The position numbers and the translations under genes are program-made. DNA of 8,636 nucleotides from the NCBI GenBank assembly GCA_012511095.1, contig JAAZGT010000156.1, positions 1 to 8,636 of the forward strand. Reading direction: 5' to 3'. The notes below the pieces were generated by a model that had not been told where the DNA came from, made no database searches, and worked only from the letters and a program-made list of their open reading frames with translations. Numbering within the stretch: position 1 is the stretch's first letter; every line of letters begins with the position of its first letter. Source of the stretch: Alcaligenaceae bacterium (GTDB lineage Bacteria; Pseudomonadota; Gammaproteobacteria; Burkholderiales; Burkholderiaceae_B). Below are positions 1-6,717 of this stretch, piece by piece.

Positions 1-248
1 TTTGCTAAATCAATCATTGGTTGGTTATAAAATGCTGGTGAAGGATTAATTAGGGTACGACTTTGTTTGTCGAGGGCTTCAATAATGGGCTTTGGATTAT
101 GGCCTAAGCAATTGACCGCCCAACCCTGTAACATATCTAAATAGCGTTTACCTTGATGATCCTCTAACCAAGAACCCTCGCCCTTAGTAAAAATCAACTC
201 TGGACGTGTTGTGATGTCCATTAAACACTTGGTATCCGATAAACTCAT
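1..248 (-). CDS. argD: Acetylornithine aminotransferase-like class III aminotransferase (5' part only)
   Basis: This is the N-terminal 82 codons of a gene reading leftward and leaving the window at base 1. The visible protein begins MSLSDTKCLMDITTRPELIF and contains GEGSWLEDHQGKRYLD, QGWAVNCLGHNP and INPSPAFYNQP. That order is typical of the N-terminus of fold-type I, PLP-dependent acetylornithine/succinylornithine transaminases, and the QGWAVNCLGH and INPSPAFYN blocks are the form I associate with betaproteobacteria. Family knowledge: the cytoplasmic enzyme moves an amino group from N-acetylornithine to 2-oxoglutarate in arginine biosynthesis, and often also acts on succinyl-diaminopimelate in lysine synthesis. 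The PLP lysine lies outside the window, so exact substrate is unproven. The ATG at 248-246 is the natural start; an AAGGA-type Shine-Dalgarno lies about 11 nt upstream. It is divergent from smg. Other class III transaminases are possible but less likely. Confidence 0.8.
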   Translation of the reverse strand, partial: MSLSDTKCLMDITTRPELIFTKGEGSWLEDHQGKRYLDMLQGWAVNCLGHNPKPIIEALDKQSRTLINPSPAFYNQPMIDLA

Positions 249-311
249 AAAAACCTAAATCCTTGATTAAATATATTTGTGTCAAATTTACTACTGATAG
301 CTTTATTATGC

Positions 312-325
312 CTCTTATATAAGAG
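312..325. promoter_or_regulatory. Perfect 14-bp palindrome, candidate operator
   Basis: CTCTTATATAAGAG equals its own reverse complement with no spacer. It lies 64 bp before the argD-like start codon and about 170 bp before smg. This is a suitable position for a dimeric repressor or activator of the aminotransferase gene. It does not resemble an ArgR box (half-sites near TGAAT/ATTCA). The central TATATA could equally be a promoter -10 element read on either strand. Regulatory function is inference only. Confidence 0.3.
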
Positions 326-480
326 TAATTTGTCGTTTTTACGCCTTTATTGCAAGAGAGAGCGTCCAACTATTTAAGATATGCCGTACTCTTAGTAAGT
401 CTTTTAACGATCAAGTCATTAAATCAATGTAAAATCTTGGATTGTTTAAAAACTTTATGCTAAATGAAATTGATTAAACG

Positions 481-486
481 GGGAGG
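481..486 (+). promoter_or_regulatory. Strong Shine-Dalgarno for smg
   Basis: GGGAGG sits 6 nt before the ATG at 493. It is the clearest ribosome binding site in the window and fixes the smg start. It contrasts with topB and hemN, which lack such a site. Confidence 0.8.
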
Positions 487-492
487 CCGATC

Positions 493-960
493 ATGTATGA
501 CGTCTTAGTTTATGTATATGAAAATTACTTTACGCCTGCCACTTGTCCTAAACCAGAAGACTTAGCAGCGCGCTTAATCGCCGCTGGTTTTGAGCATCAC
601 GATATTCATGATGCGATGAGTTGGTTACATCGCTTAGCGGTCAATACTGAAAGTCTTAAAAAGGCGGATCAGCCTGAGATTCCTTTAAATGCGACTCGTA
701 TTTATGGCGCATATGAGCAATATAAGCTAGGTATTAATGGTGTTAGTTTCTTATACTCCATGGAAAGCTCTGGTGTGTTGACGCCAATTATGCGCGAAGC
801 TGTGGTTAATTGCGCTTTAGATGCCCCTCAAGAGACGCTTACACTATCTGAGTTTAAAATTTTAGCCCTTATGGTTTTATGGAGCCAAGAGCTAGAAATT
901 CACGACTCGCTGTTAGATGAGCTAATCTTACATGGCGATGATGAGCAAATGATCCACTAA
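493..960 (+). CDS. smg: Smg family protein (DUF494)
   Basis: This 155-residue protein starts MYDVLVYVYENYF and continues with PEDLAARLIAAGFEHHDIHDAMSWLHRL, the standard opening of the Smg/DUF494 family. The E. coli member is close to this length, so the gene appears complete. It has no signal peptide or membrane segment and looks mostly helical and acidic, consistent with a small cytoplasmic protein. The biochemical role of Smg is not established. In many proteobacteria smg sits with dprA/smf, def and fmt, and in betaproteobacteria often directly before a topoisomerase III gene. Here topB lies 3.1 kb further on, separated by an opposing membrane-protein gene, and dprA is not upstream in the window. 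With its own strong Shine-Dalgarno and a terminator right after the stop, it is probably transcribed alone. Confidence 0.93.
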   Translation: MYDVLVYVYENYFTPATCPKPEDLAARLIAAGFEHHDIHDAMSWLHRLAVNTESLKKADQPEIPLNATRIYGAYEQYKLGINGVSFLYSMESSGVLTPIMREAVVNCALDAPQETLTLSEFKILALMVLWSQELEIHDSLLDELILHGDDEQMIH

Positions 961-985
961 TTAGAAATTTCTCTCTTACACCTTC

Positions 986-1016
986 AAAGCCTTGTTCCGA
1001 TTAGAGCAAGGCTTTT
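986..1016 (+). terminator. Rho-independent terminator of smg (possibly shared by the convergent gene)
   Basis: The arms 986-997 and 1004-1015 (AAAGCCTTG pairing with CAAGGCTTT, extended inward by T-G, T-A and C-G pairs) enclose the 6-nt loop CGATTA and run into TTTT at 1013-1016. It starts 25 nt after the smg stop. Read from the minus strand the hairpin also forms, followed by only three T, so it may act weakly for the convergent membrane-protein gene that ends at 1036. Confidence 0.8.
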
Positions 1017-1035
1017 ATATTGGTATTGAGTAAAT

Positions 1036-3762
1036 TTATTTAGTTGATTCAATGACTTGCTTATTACTATCTAATAAAGACTTTAGCATCACCTTAGCTT
1101 TGTTAATCCGAACCTCAGCAAACTCAGCCTGCTCAAAACGACGAGCGTGTTCTTGATTAAAAAAGAACTCCGTACTAAAACGTGGTCTCACCTGATTATG
1201 TGAACTATTAATTGACTTAACCACAAAAGGCAAATAGATCCGCTCGTCGGATGACTCAACATCACTTAACTCAGCCACATCATAAAAACCTAATACTCGC
1301 TCAGCCACGTAATTTTCAACCTCTAGAGCAGCAATAAAGCGCACCCCTTGTTTAGAAAGTAAACGCTGTTTAAGATTATCAGAAACCTCAATCATGCTGT
1401 GACCTTGCTCACCATTAGGGCCACAAGCCTGCCATTGACGTTCGGCCGCTATCCCAGTGGCATCAGACCATTTTTCCTCTTCGATTAAACAGTCGTACTC
1501 CACTTGCACTAAACGAGTCACCTCATAATTGATGCGCATATAATCGCCCTGCATCAAGGAGCGTGGATCGACAGGTGCTAATCTAAGTAAGACTGGCTGA
1601 CCCATGGTTAAAATACGCTCATAACTATGAATTTGCCACTGTGCTACAGCAATAGGTAACAAAGCAGCCACACCCAAAGCACCGTAGTAATTAATGCGGC
1701 GGCTCGGAGTAATACGCTCTCGTAGCTGAGTGGTGCTATCCACATAGGATGTCTTAGGCTCTTCATGCGCTTCATCGCCCTGCTTGCCCAAGAGCATTTT
1801 CATAGCAAAGCCATACAGTATTAGAAATAAACCACCCGTGATTAGCAATAAATAGGCTTTAAAAGTAAGTGAGGTAGCTAAGCTAAAATAAAGCATCGCT
1901 AAACTCACCAAACCAATGACCATGGCTAAATAATAAAGCTTACGATTTTTAAAGTGATAACCCAAAATCATTAAACTAAGTGGAATGATCACGTCTAGGC
2001 GGGCAAACCAAAGCCAAGCAACTAACAGCCCCATACTAATTGCGATTATTCTCGCTTTGAAATCCTTTTCTTCGAGTAATTGCAGCATTGCCCATAGTGG
2101 CACAAAAGAAGCAATAAGGCTTAGCAAGCCATACAGCAAAGCGTTGATATTGAAATCTTCAAACAAGTTTTCAAAAAAAACAAAAGGCTGATTAAAGATC
2201 ATGAAAAGATCATGAGCAGTGGTATTAAAGGGGTCAGCTAAAAACATGTTAAATATATAGTGACTATAAAGACTGAAGACCACTACCTTAAATGCCCACA
2301 ATGCAAAAGCAATAATTAAAGGTAAATGGACCTCAGTTGCTCGCTTAAATGACCACCAAAGCAAGGCAATAAACACCCCATTAAATACAAGTACCTCGTT
2401 TAAATAAATCATCAACGGTGGCGTATTCGTTAGGACACTCAAAAAAGTAAAGAAACCTAAGCTCGCAATAAAACGGAACCACGCCTGAGTATATTGACTA
2501 TAAATGATGACACTTACTACTAAGCCCCAAAGCGTAAAAACAAGACTACTAAAAGAAATATCTCTAACTGAATAATTACCCCAGAAATAACCGTTGTTAT
2601 CTAAGTAATTTTCAATGGCTAAGAAAGCAGCCATTTGGTAAATAATGAGGACTAGAAATAAAACAAAGGTTGAACTTTGTTTAAAGCGCAAAAACAGCAC
2701 TACTAAGAGCAAAGCAACAGAGCCCACTATATTTTTAGGTGCAACCGTTAAAGTATCTAGAGAACCTGTTAGAAACAAAGATAAGTAAAAGAATGCGGCA
2801 ACCACAATCAGGCTTATGGCTAAAAATACATTGATAGAGCTAGGTATTGCCTTAAGTAATAGCCCCTCCTTAGTATCTTTTTGTGTGTCACTGCTTTTGT
2901 TCCAAAGCGCTATGGCCATAACAGCTGCCACAGCCCAAACTAAGCCAAGCATCAGTAACATAAAGGTGGGTCGAATAAGCCAAGAGTCGGTGGCAAACTC
3001 TATTAAAAAAGCAGTAGTAGCCGCAGCAAAAATAGCAATCACAAGCACTTTGAGACGTAAGGGCGCATGACTCAACTTGTTATAAAACATTAATAATAAA
3101 GCCACTACAAATAACTTTAATGCATAAACTCCTTGAAAGACTTGCTCCTGAGTAAACACGAAAATTGCCACACCACAGAGCAGTACACTCATACTAAGCA
3201 CAGCCCACAAGCCATCTTGCCTAGCTCGTTTATGCTCTAAAAATACAAAAAAGACAAAATTTAATAAAGCTAAAACGTAGCTCGAAACAGTAAGGGAGAA
3301 GAGTAGTTGATTATCTAATAAAAATAAAATCGCACTTGTATTAGCTACCACTGCAGCTAGTGCAACGATAAACACATTGGGTGAGAAAACAAACCAAGGC
3401 ACAATTAATATTAGCCACAAAGCAAAAAGCTGCCATGTATCAGCGCCCATTTGGTAGATTTGCCCCACCAAAGCCACTAGAGCCCCTGAAGCCACCGCCC
3501 CAAAAAATGATAAACCCTGAGACCACCAATACCTCGACAACGAGACCGTTTGGGTGAGACGAGGCGAAGACCAAGCCATCCATATCAGGATGATGGCCAA
3601 CACCACGATGATGCCCTCTACAAGCAATATCTTAAAATCAGGGCTAATACTCGTCCAATTGCTGGCGACCCATGTCACTACCCCACTAGCTAGCAATGCT
3701 ATAGACAAAGCGGCGCTAAAAAAGACTAGAAATTGCTTGGCTTTAATGCTTAGATGACCCAT
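1036..3762 (-). CDS. Polytopic membrane protein: DUF2157/DUF4401-like region fused to GDYXXLXY domain
   Basis: This is a 908-residue envelope protein of unknown function. Roughly residues 10-670 are a long run of hydrophobic helices separated by short loops. The first, around residues 13-33 and followed by WVASNWTSISP, is like the opening of DUF2157 proteins; the later helices fit DUF4401. A charged linker (about 655-689) leads to one more membrane helix at about 692-708, then a soluble, probably periplasmic, C-terminal domain. That domain holds DPRSLMQGDYMRINYEV, with the GDYXXLXY signature at 739-746 (Ile in the Leu position), and two cysteines at 758 and 780 that could form a disulfide. 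In many bacteria the membrane part and the GDYXXLXY part are adjacent separate genes; here they form one frame. ATG at 3762 is preceded by GGGAG at a long 12-nt spacing; no GTG or TTG start lies in the codons just upstream. It opposes both smg and topB and appears monocistronic. Confidence 0.85.
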   Translation of the reverse strand: MGHLSIKAKQFLVFFSAALSIALLASGVVTWVASNWTSISPDFKILLVEGIIVVLAIILIWMAWSSPRLTQTVSLSRYWWSQGLSFFGAVASGALVALVGQIYQMGADTWQLFALWLILIVPWFVFSPNVFIVALAAVVANTSAILFLLDNQLLFSLTVSSYVLALLNFVFFVFLEHKRARQDGLWAVLSMSVLLCGVAIFVFTQEQVFQGVYALKLFVVALLLMFYNKLSHAPLRLKVLVIAIFAAATTAFLIEFATDSWLIRPTFMLLMLGLVWAVAAVMAIALWNKSSDTQKDTKEGLLLKAIPSSINVFLAISLIVVAAFFYLSLFLTGSLDTLTVAPKNIVGSVALLLVVLFLRFKQSSTFVLFLVLIIYQMAAFLAIENYLDNNGYFWGNYSVRDISFSSLVFTLWGLVVSVIIYSQYTQAWFRFIASLGFFTFLSVLTNTPPLMIYLNEVLVFNGVFIALLWWSFKRATEVHLPLIIAFALWAFKVVVFSLYSHYIFNMFLADPFNTTAHDLFMIFNQPFVFFENLFEDFNINALLYGLLSLIASFVPLWAMLQLLEEKDFKARIIAISMGLLVAWLWFARLDVIIPLSLMILGYHFKNRKLYYLAMVIGLVSLAMLYFSLATSLTFKAYLLLITGGLFLILYGFAMKMLLGKQGDEAHEEPKTSYVDSTTQLRERITPSRRINYYGALGVAALLPIAVAQWQIHSYERILTMGQPVLLRLAPVDPRSLMQGDYMRINYEVTRLVQVEYDCLIEEEKWSDATGIAAERQWQACGPNGEQGHSMIEVSDNLKQRLLSKQGVRFIAALEVENYVAERVLGFYDVAELSDVESSDERIYLPFVVKSINSSHNQVRPRFSTEFFFNQEHARRFEQAEFAEVRINKAKVMLKSLLDSNKQVIESTK

Positions 3763-3807
3763 GTGAAAAAAACGCTCCCGCCACTTTATATTAATTCTTT
3801 ATATTGT

Positions 3808-3827
3808 ATGCAGTAATTACACTGCAT
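3808..3827. promoter_or_regulatory. Inverted repeat ATGCAGT-N6-ACTGCAT, candidate operator
   Basis: Perfect 7-bp arms at 3808-3814 and 3821-3827 flank the spacer AATTAC; the centre also contains the palindrome GTAATTAC at 3813-3820. The repeat directly adjoins the possible -10 TACAAT of the leftward membrane-protein gene, where a bound regulator would affect transcription. The regulator is unknown and the function is inferred. Confidence 0.3.
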
Positions 3828-3838
3828 GACTCACAGAG

Positions 3839-3854
3839 TGGATAAATTCATCCA
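3839..3854. promoter_or_regulatory. Second inverted repeat TGGAT-N6-ATCCA
   Basis: Perfect 5-bp arms at 3839-3843 and 3850-3854 surround AAATTC, giving the same 6-nt spacer as the repeat just upstream, though the arm sequence differs. A small ACTC-ACA-GAGT hairpin (3829-3839) lies between the two. Short arms like these can arise by chance in AT-rich DNA, so this is weak evidence for a second binding site. Confidence 0.18.
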
Positions 3855-4065
3855 TCTTGTAATTAAACCAAATAATGGTCTAGCACTTTATTAATTAAAG
3901 GCATTTTTATCAGCCAAATAGGATTGATTTTTTGACTTAAATACGATCCTTTTAGTCTGCTTTGTAGCCAAAGCACTTGCCAAAGCCTAAATTAAATGTA
4001 AAACTGCACTGAATTATAAATTAACAATTCTCTCTATTTTATATAGGTCTTTTTAAATTAGTTCT

Positions 4066-6702
4066 ATGTCAAAAACTCTTATTATTGCGGAAAAACCCTC
4101 TGTAGCACTCGATATATCTCGCGCGTTAGGCGGGTTTTCGCGTCATGGCGACTATTTTGAAAGTGATGACTACGTCCTCTCATCGAGTGTTGGTCATCTG
4201 TTGACCTTAATTAACCCAGACGACGTGGTACGCGGTAAGTGGTCATTTAATAACTTACCCGCTATTCCAAAAAAGAATTTTGAGCTTAAACCAATTGATA
4301 AGCGAAGTGAAACTCGCCTTAAAATGCTGCTTAAACTAATTAAGCGCAAAGATGTTGATCGTATTATTAACGCATGTGACGCGGGACGCGAAGGTGAGCT
4401 TATTTTCCGTTATATCATGCAGTTTGCTAAAAATAAAAAGCCGGTGCAACGTCTATGGTTACAGTCCATGACCAAACAAGCGATTATCGATGCCTTCGAT
4501 AATATGCGCGATGATGAGAGCATGAAAGGCTTAGAGGCAGCTGCTCGCTCACGTGCCGAGGCCGATTGGTTAATTGGTATTAACGGTACTCGCGCGATGA
4601 CCGCCTTTAATAGTAAAGACGGTGGTTTCTTCAAAACCCCTATTGGTCGTGTGCAAACACCGACCTTAGCCATTGTTTTTGAACGCGAAGAAAGTATTCG
4701 CCAGTTTATTAGCCGTGATTATTGGGAAGTATACGGCGAATTTATGTCAGCCGAGGGTCCATATGAGGGTCGTTGGTTTGATCCTGAATTTAAAAAAGAC
4801 CCCGAGGATCCAGAAAAAAGAGATTCTCGTCTATGGTCAGAAGTTGCTGCACAAACTGTTGTTACTGCCTGTACAGGCAAGCCAGGTATTGTTACTGAGC
4901 AATCAAAGCCTTCTAGACAAATGTCACCTGCTTTATTTGATTTAACCTCATTACAGCGTGAGGCTAACTCGAAGTTTGGTTATACCGCAAAAACAACCTT
5001 AGCTTTGGCTCAGGCCCTCTATGAGCGCCACAAGGTATTAACTTACCCACGTACTGACTCACGCTATCTACCTGAGGATTACATTCAAAGTGCCAAGGAC
5101 ACATTGCGTCTTATCAGTGAAAGCACTTCCAATGCCAGTCAGGGCCATCAAGTGCATGCTGAGAAAATCATTAAAGAACAATGGGTTAAAACCAATAAAC
5201 GTATTTTTGATAACAAAAAAGTTAGCGATCACTTTGCGATTATCCCTACCTTACAAATGCCTAAGGAGCTAAGTGAAGCTGAATCAAAAATTTATGACTT
5301 AGTGGTTAGACGCTTTATGGCGGTGTTTTTCCCAGCAGCGGAATATCGCATCACCACGCGCATCACACAGGTCGAAGCGCATCACTTTAAGACTGAGGGT
5401 AGAGTTCTAGTTAAACCAGGTTGGTTAGAAATTTATGGTCGTGAAGCTCAAGGTCAAGAGGCTAATTTAGTGCCAGTCACCGAAGGTGAAAAAGTCAGTA
5501 CCGAGCATGTACGTGTAGACGCTTTAGCCACTCGACCACCAGCACGTTACACTGAGGCGACTTTATTAAGTGCCATGGAAGGTGCTGGTCGCCTAGTTGG
5601 TGACGACGAGTTACGTGAAGCTATGTCTGAACGTGGTTTAGGCACACCAGCAACGCGCGCCTCTATTATTGAGGGCTTATTAAACGAGCAATACTTACGT
5701 CGTGAAGGTCGCGAACTCGTACCTACAGCCAAAGCTCGTCAATTAATGACTCTCTTATCAGGCTTGAATGTTAAGGAATTAACCTCACCTGAGCTAACGG
5801 GCGAATGGGAGTACAAGCTTAAGCAGATTGAGGCCAATCAGCTAGACCCGCAGTCCTTTATGAAGGACATTGCTCTTAGTACCCAAACCATGGTGAGCCG
5901 TGCTAAAGAGTACGAATACGACACGATTCCAGGTGATTACGTCACTTTGAAAACACCCTGTCCGGTATGTGGCAACGTGGTCAAAGAAAACTACCGCCGT
6001 TATGCCTGTACTAACTGTGATTTCTCTATTACCAAACACCCGGGTGGTCGCACTTTCGAACCTGATGAGGTAGAAACTCTCTTATCTGAGCATGAATTAG
6101 GCCCAATGAGCGGTTTTATTAGTAAAATGGGTCGTCCATTTAGCGCCATCCTTCGTCTAACTGGCGATGAGAAAAAGCTAGAATTTGATTTTGGTCAGGG
6201 CCGAGAGGAAGAAGAAGAAAACCTCGACTTCTCTACCCTAGTATCTGTCGGCGATTGTCCTAAGTGCTCAGCCAAGGTGTATGACACAGGCATGAGTTAT
6301 GTCTGTCAAAAGGCTACTGGCAAAGAAAAAACGTGTGATTTCCGCTCAGGCAAAGTCATTTTGCAACAAGAGATCTCTCATGAGCAAATGCACAAACTTC
6401 TTAGCGAGAAAAAGACAGACTTACTAGAAAATTTCGTTTCTAATCGCAACAACCGTAAGTTCAAAGCCTACTTAGTGATTGATGAGACGGGTAAAGTTGG
6501 TTTTGAATTTGAAAAACGCGCCCCTTCTAAAAAGACGGCGAAAAAAGCGGCAGCCAAAAAAGCAGCTAAAAAGACAGCTAAAAAGACAGCCGCCAAGAAA
6601 ACGGCCGCTAAGAAATCAACAGCTAAGAAAACCACTGCGAAAAAAACGACAGCTAAAAAAGCGGCAACTAAGAAAACCGCTGCTAAAAAAGCCGCTGAAT
6701 AA
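4066..6702 (+). CDS. topB: DNA topoisomerase III (type IA)
   Basis: This 878-residue type IA topoisomerase cuts one DNA strand through a 5'-phosphotyrosine link and passes another strand, acting in decatenation and resolution of recombination or replication intermediates. The N-terminal TOPRIM domain has IIAEKPSVA with Glu9 and the metal-binding block DAGREGE at 105-111. The catalytic tyrosine is Tyr327 in TYPRTD (327-331), and GTPATRA begins at 526. The C-terminus carries two zinc-finger plus Toprim-repeat units: Cys632/635/648/651 with residues about 657-712, then Cys731/734/747/757 with about 766-816. A 57-residue Lys/Ala/Thr tail (822-878) follows. E. coli TopB has 653 residues, so the extra length is these C-terminal modules. 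DAGREGE and LLTL-type motifs fit TopB better than TopA. No Shine-Dalgarno precedes the ATG; the start is fixed by the conserved MSKTLIIAEKPSVA. It is probably the first gene of an operon with hemN and the methyltransferase. Confidence 0.95.
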   Translation: MSKTLIIAEKPSVALDISRALGGFSRHGDYFESDDYVLSSSVGHLLTLINPDDVVRGKWSFNNLPAIPKKNFELKPIDKRSETRLKMLLKLIKRKDVDRIINACDAGREGELIFRYIMQFAKNKKPVQRLWLQSMTKQAIIDAFDNMRDDESMKGLEAAARSRAEADWLIGINGTRAMTAFNSKDGGFFKTPIGRVQTPTLAIVFEREESIRQFISRDYWEVYGEFMSAEGPYEGRWFDPEFKKDPEDPEKRDSRLWSEVAAQTVVTACTGKPGIVTEQSKPSRQMSPALFDLTSLQREANSKFGYTAKTTLALAQALYERHKVLTYPRTDSRYLPEDYIQSAKDTLRLISESTSNASQGHQVHAEKIIKEQWVKTNKRIFDNKKVSDHFAIIPTLQMPKELSEAESKIYDLVVRRFMAVFFPAAEYRITTRITQVEAHHFKTEGRVLVKPGWLEIYGREAQGQEANLVPVTEGEKVSTEHVRVDALATRPPARYTEATLLSAMEGAGRLVGDDELREAMSERGLGTPATRASIIEGLLNEQYLRREGRELVPTAKARQLMTLLSGLNVKELTSPELTGEWEYKLKQIEANQLDPQSFMKDIALSTQTMVSRAKEYEYDTIPGDYVTLKTPCPVCGNVVKENYRRYACTNCDFSITKHPGGRTFEPDEVETLLSEHELGPMSGFISKMGRPFSAILRLTGDEKKLEFDFGQGREEEEENLDFSTLVSVGDCPKCSAKVYDTGMSYVCQKATGKEKTCDFRSGKVILQQEISHEQMHKLLSEKKTDLLENFVSNRNNRKFKAYLVIDETGKVGFEFEKRAPSKKTAKKAAAKKAAKKTAKKTAAKKTAAKKSTAKKTTAKKTTAKKAATKKTAAKKAAE
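6529..6699 (+). repeat. In-frame AAGAAA/GCN-rich repeat coding the TopB Lys/Ala/Thr tail
   Basis: The last 57 codons of topB are an imperfect short-period repeat of Lys-Lys doublets separated by two or three Ala, Thr or Ser residues (AAKK, TAKK, TAAKK, TTAKK). I count 12 KK doublets. Codons vary (aaa/aag, gca/gcg/gcc/gct), so the repeat is kept at protein level rather than as exact DNA copies. The composition is like histone H1 tails and bacterial AlgP/HU-like tails, which suggests nonspecific DNA binding. Such repeats often change in length between strains. Confidence 0.85.
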
Positions 6703-6717
6703 TTAAACAACACGCTC

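Larger units (their letters stand above)
249..492. other. Divergent intergenic region between argD-like gene and smg
   Basis: This AT-rich gap of 244 bases must hold promoters for both flanking genes. On the minus strand a perfect TTGACA hexamer reads from 285 to 280, but I see no convincing -10 at the proper distance. On the plus strand TATGCT at 456-461 is a possible -10 for smg, without a good -35. A perfect palindrome sits at 312-325. No ORF here looks real: a small minus-strand frame covering 184-369 overlaps the argD-like start in another frame and resembles no protein. Confidence 0.6.
3763..4065. other. Divergent intergenic region before the membrane-protein gene and topB
   Basis: These 303 bases contain no plausible gene. 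For the leftward gene, possible -10 elements on the minus strand are TATAAA (3790-3785) and TACAAT (3808-3803), each without a clear -35. For topB, AT-rich -10-like stretches occur at 4015-4020 (TATAAA) and 4040-4045 (TATATA), and TTGACT at 3932-3937 resembles a -35, but no pair has both good matches and normal spacing. Several short inverted repeats cluster at 3808-3854. No terminator or structured RNA is recognised. Confidence 0.55.

Noticed and set aside
261..285. Possible FNR/Anr box (TTGAT ... GTCAA) before the argD-like gene
   Set aside because: The half-sites are separated by far more than the 4 nt of the TTGAT-N4-ATCAA consensus. No good FNR site was found near hemN either.
184..369. 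Small 61-residue minus-strand frame in the divergent gap
   Set aside because: It overlaps the argD-like start in a different frame, has no ribosome site, and resembles no protein.
1985..3757. Plus-strand frames inside the membrane-protein gene (1985-2191, 2816-3070, 3554-3757)
   Set aside because: They are antisense to a continuous 908-codon gene with recognisable domains, and show Ser/Lys/Ala-rich composition typical of antisense of hydrophobic coding DNA.
6529..6699. Possible CRISPR-like or tandem DNA repeat array
   Set aside because: The period is only a few codons, copies are inexact, there are no unique spacers, and it is in frame as the TopB tail.
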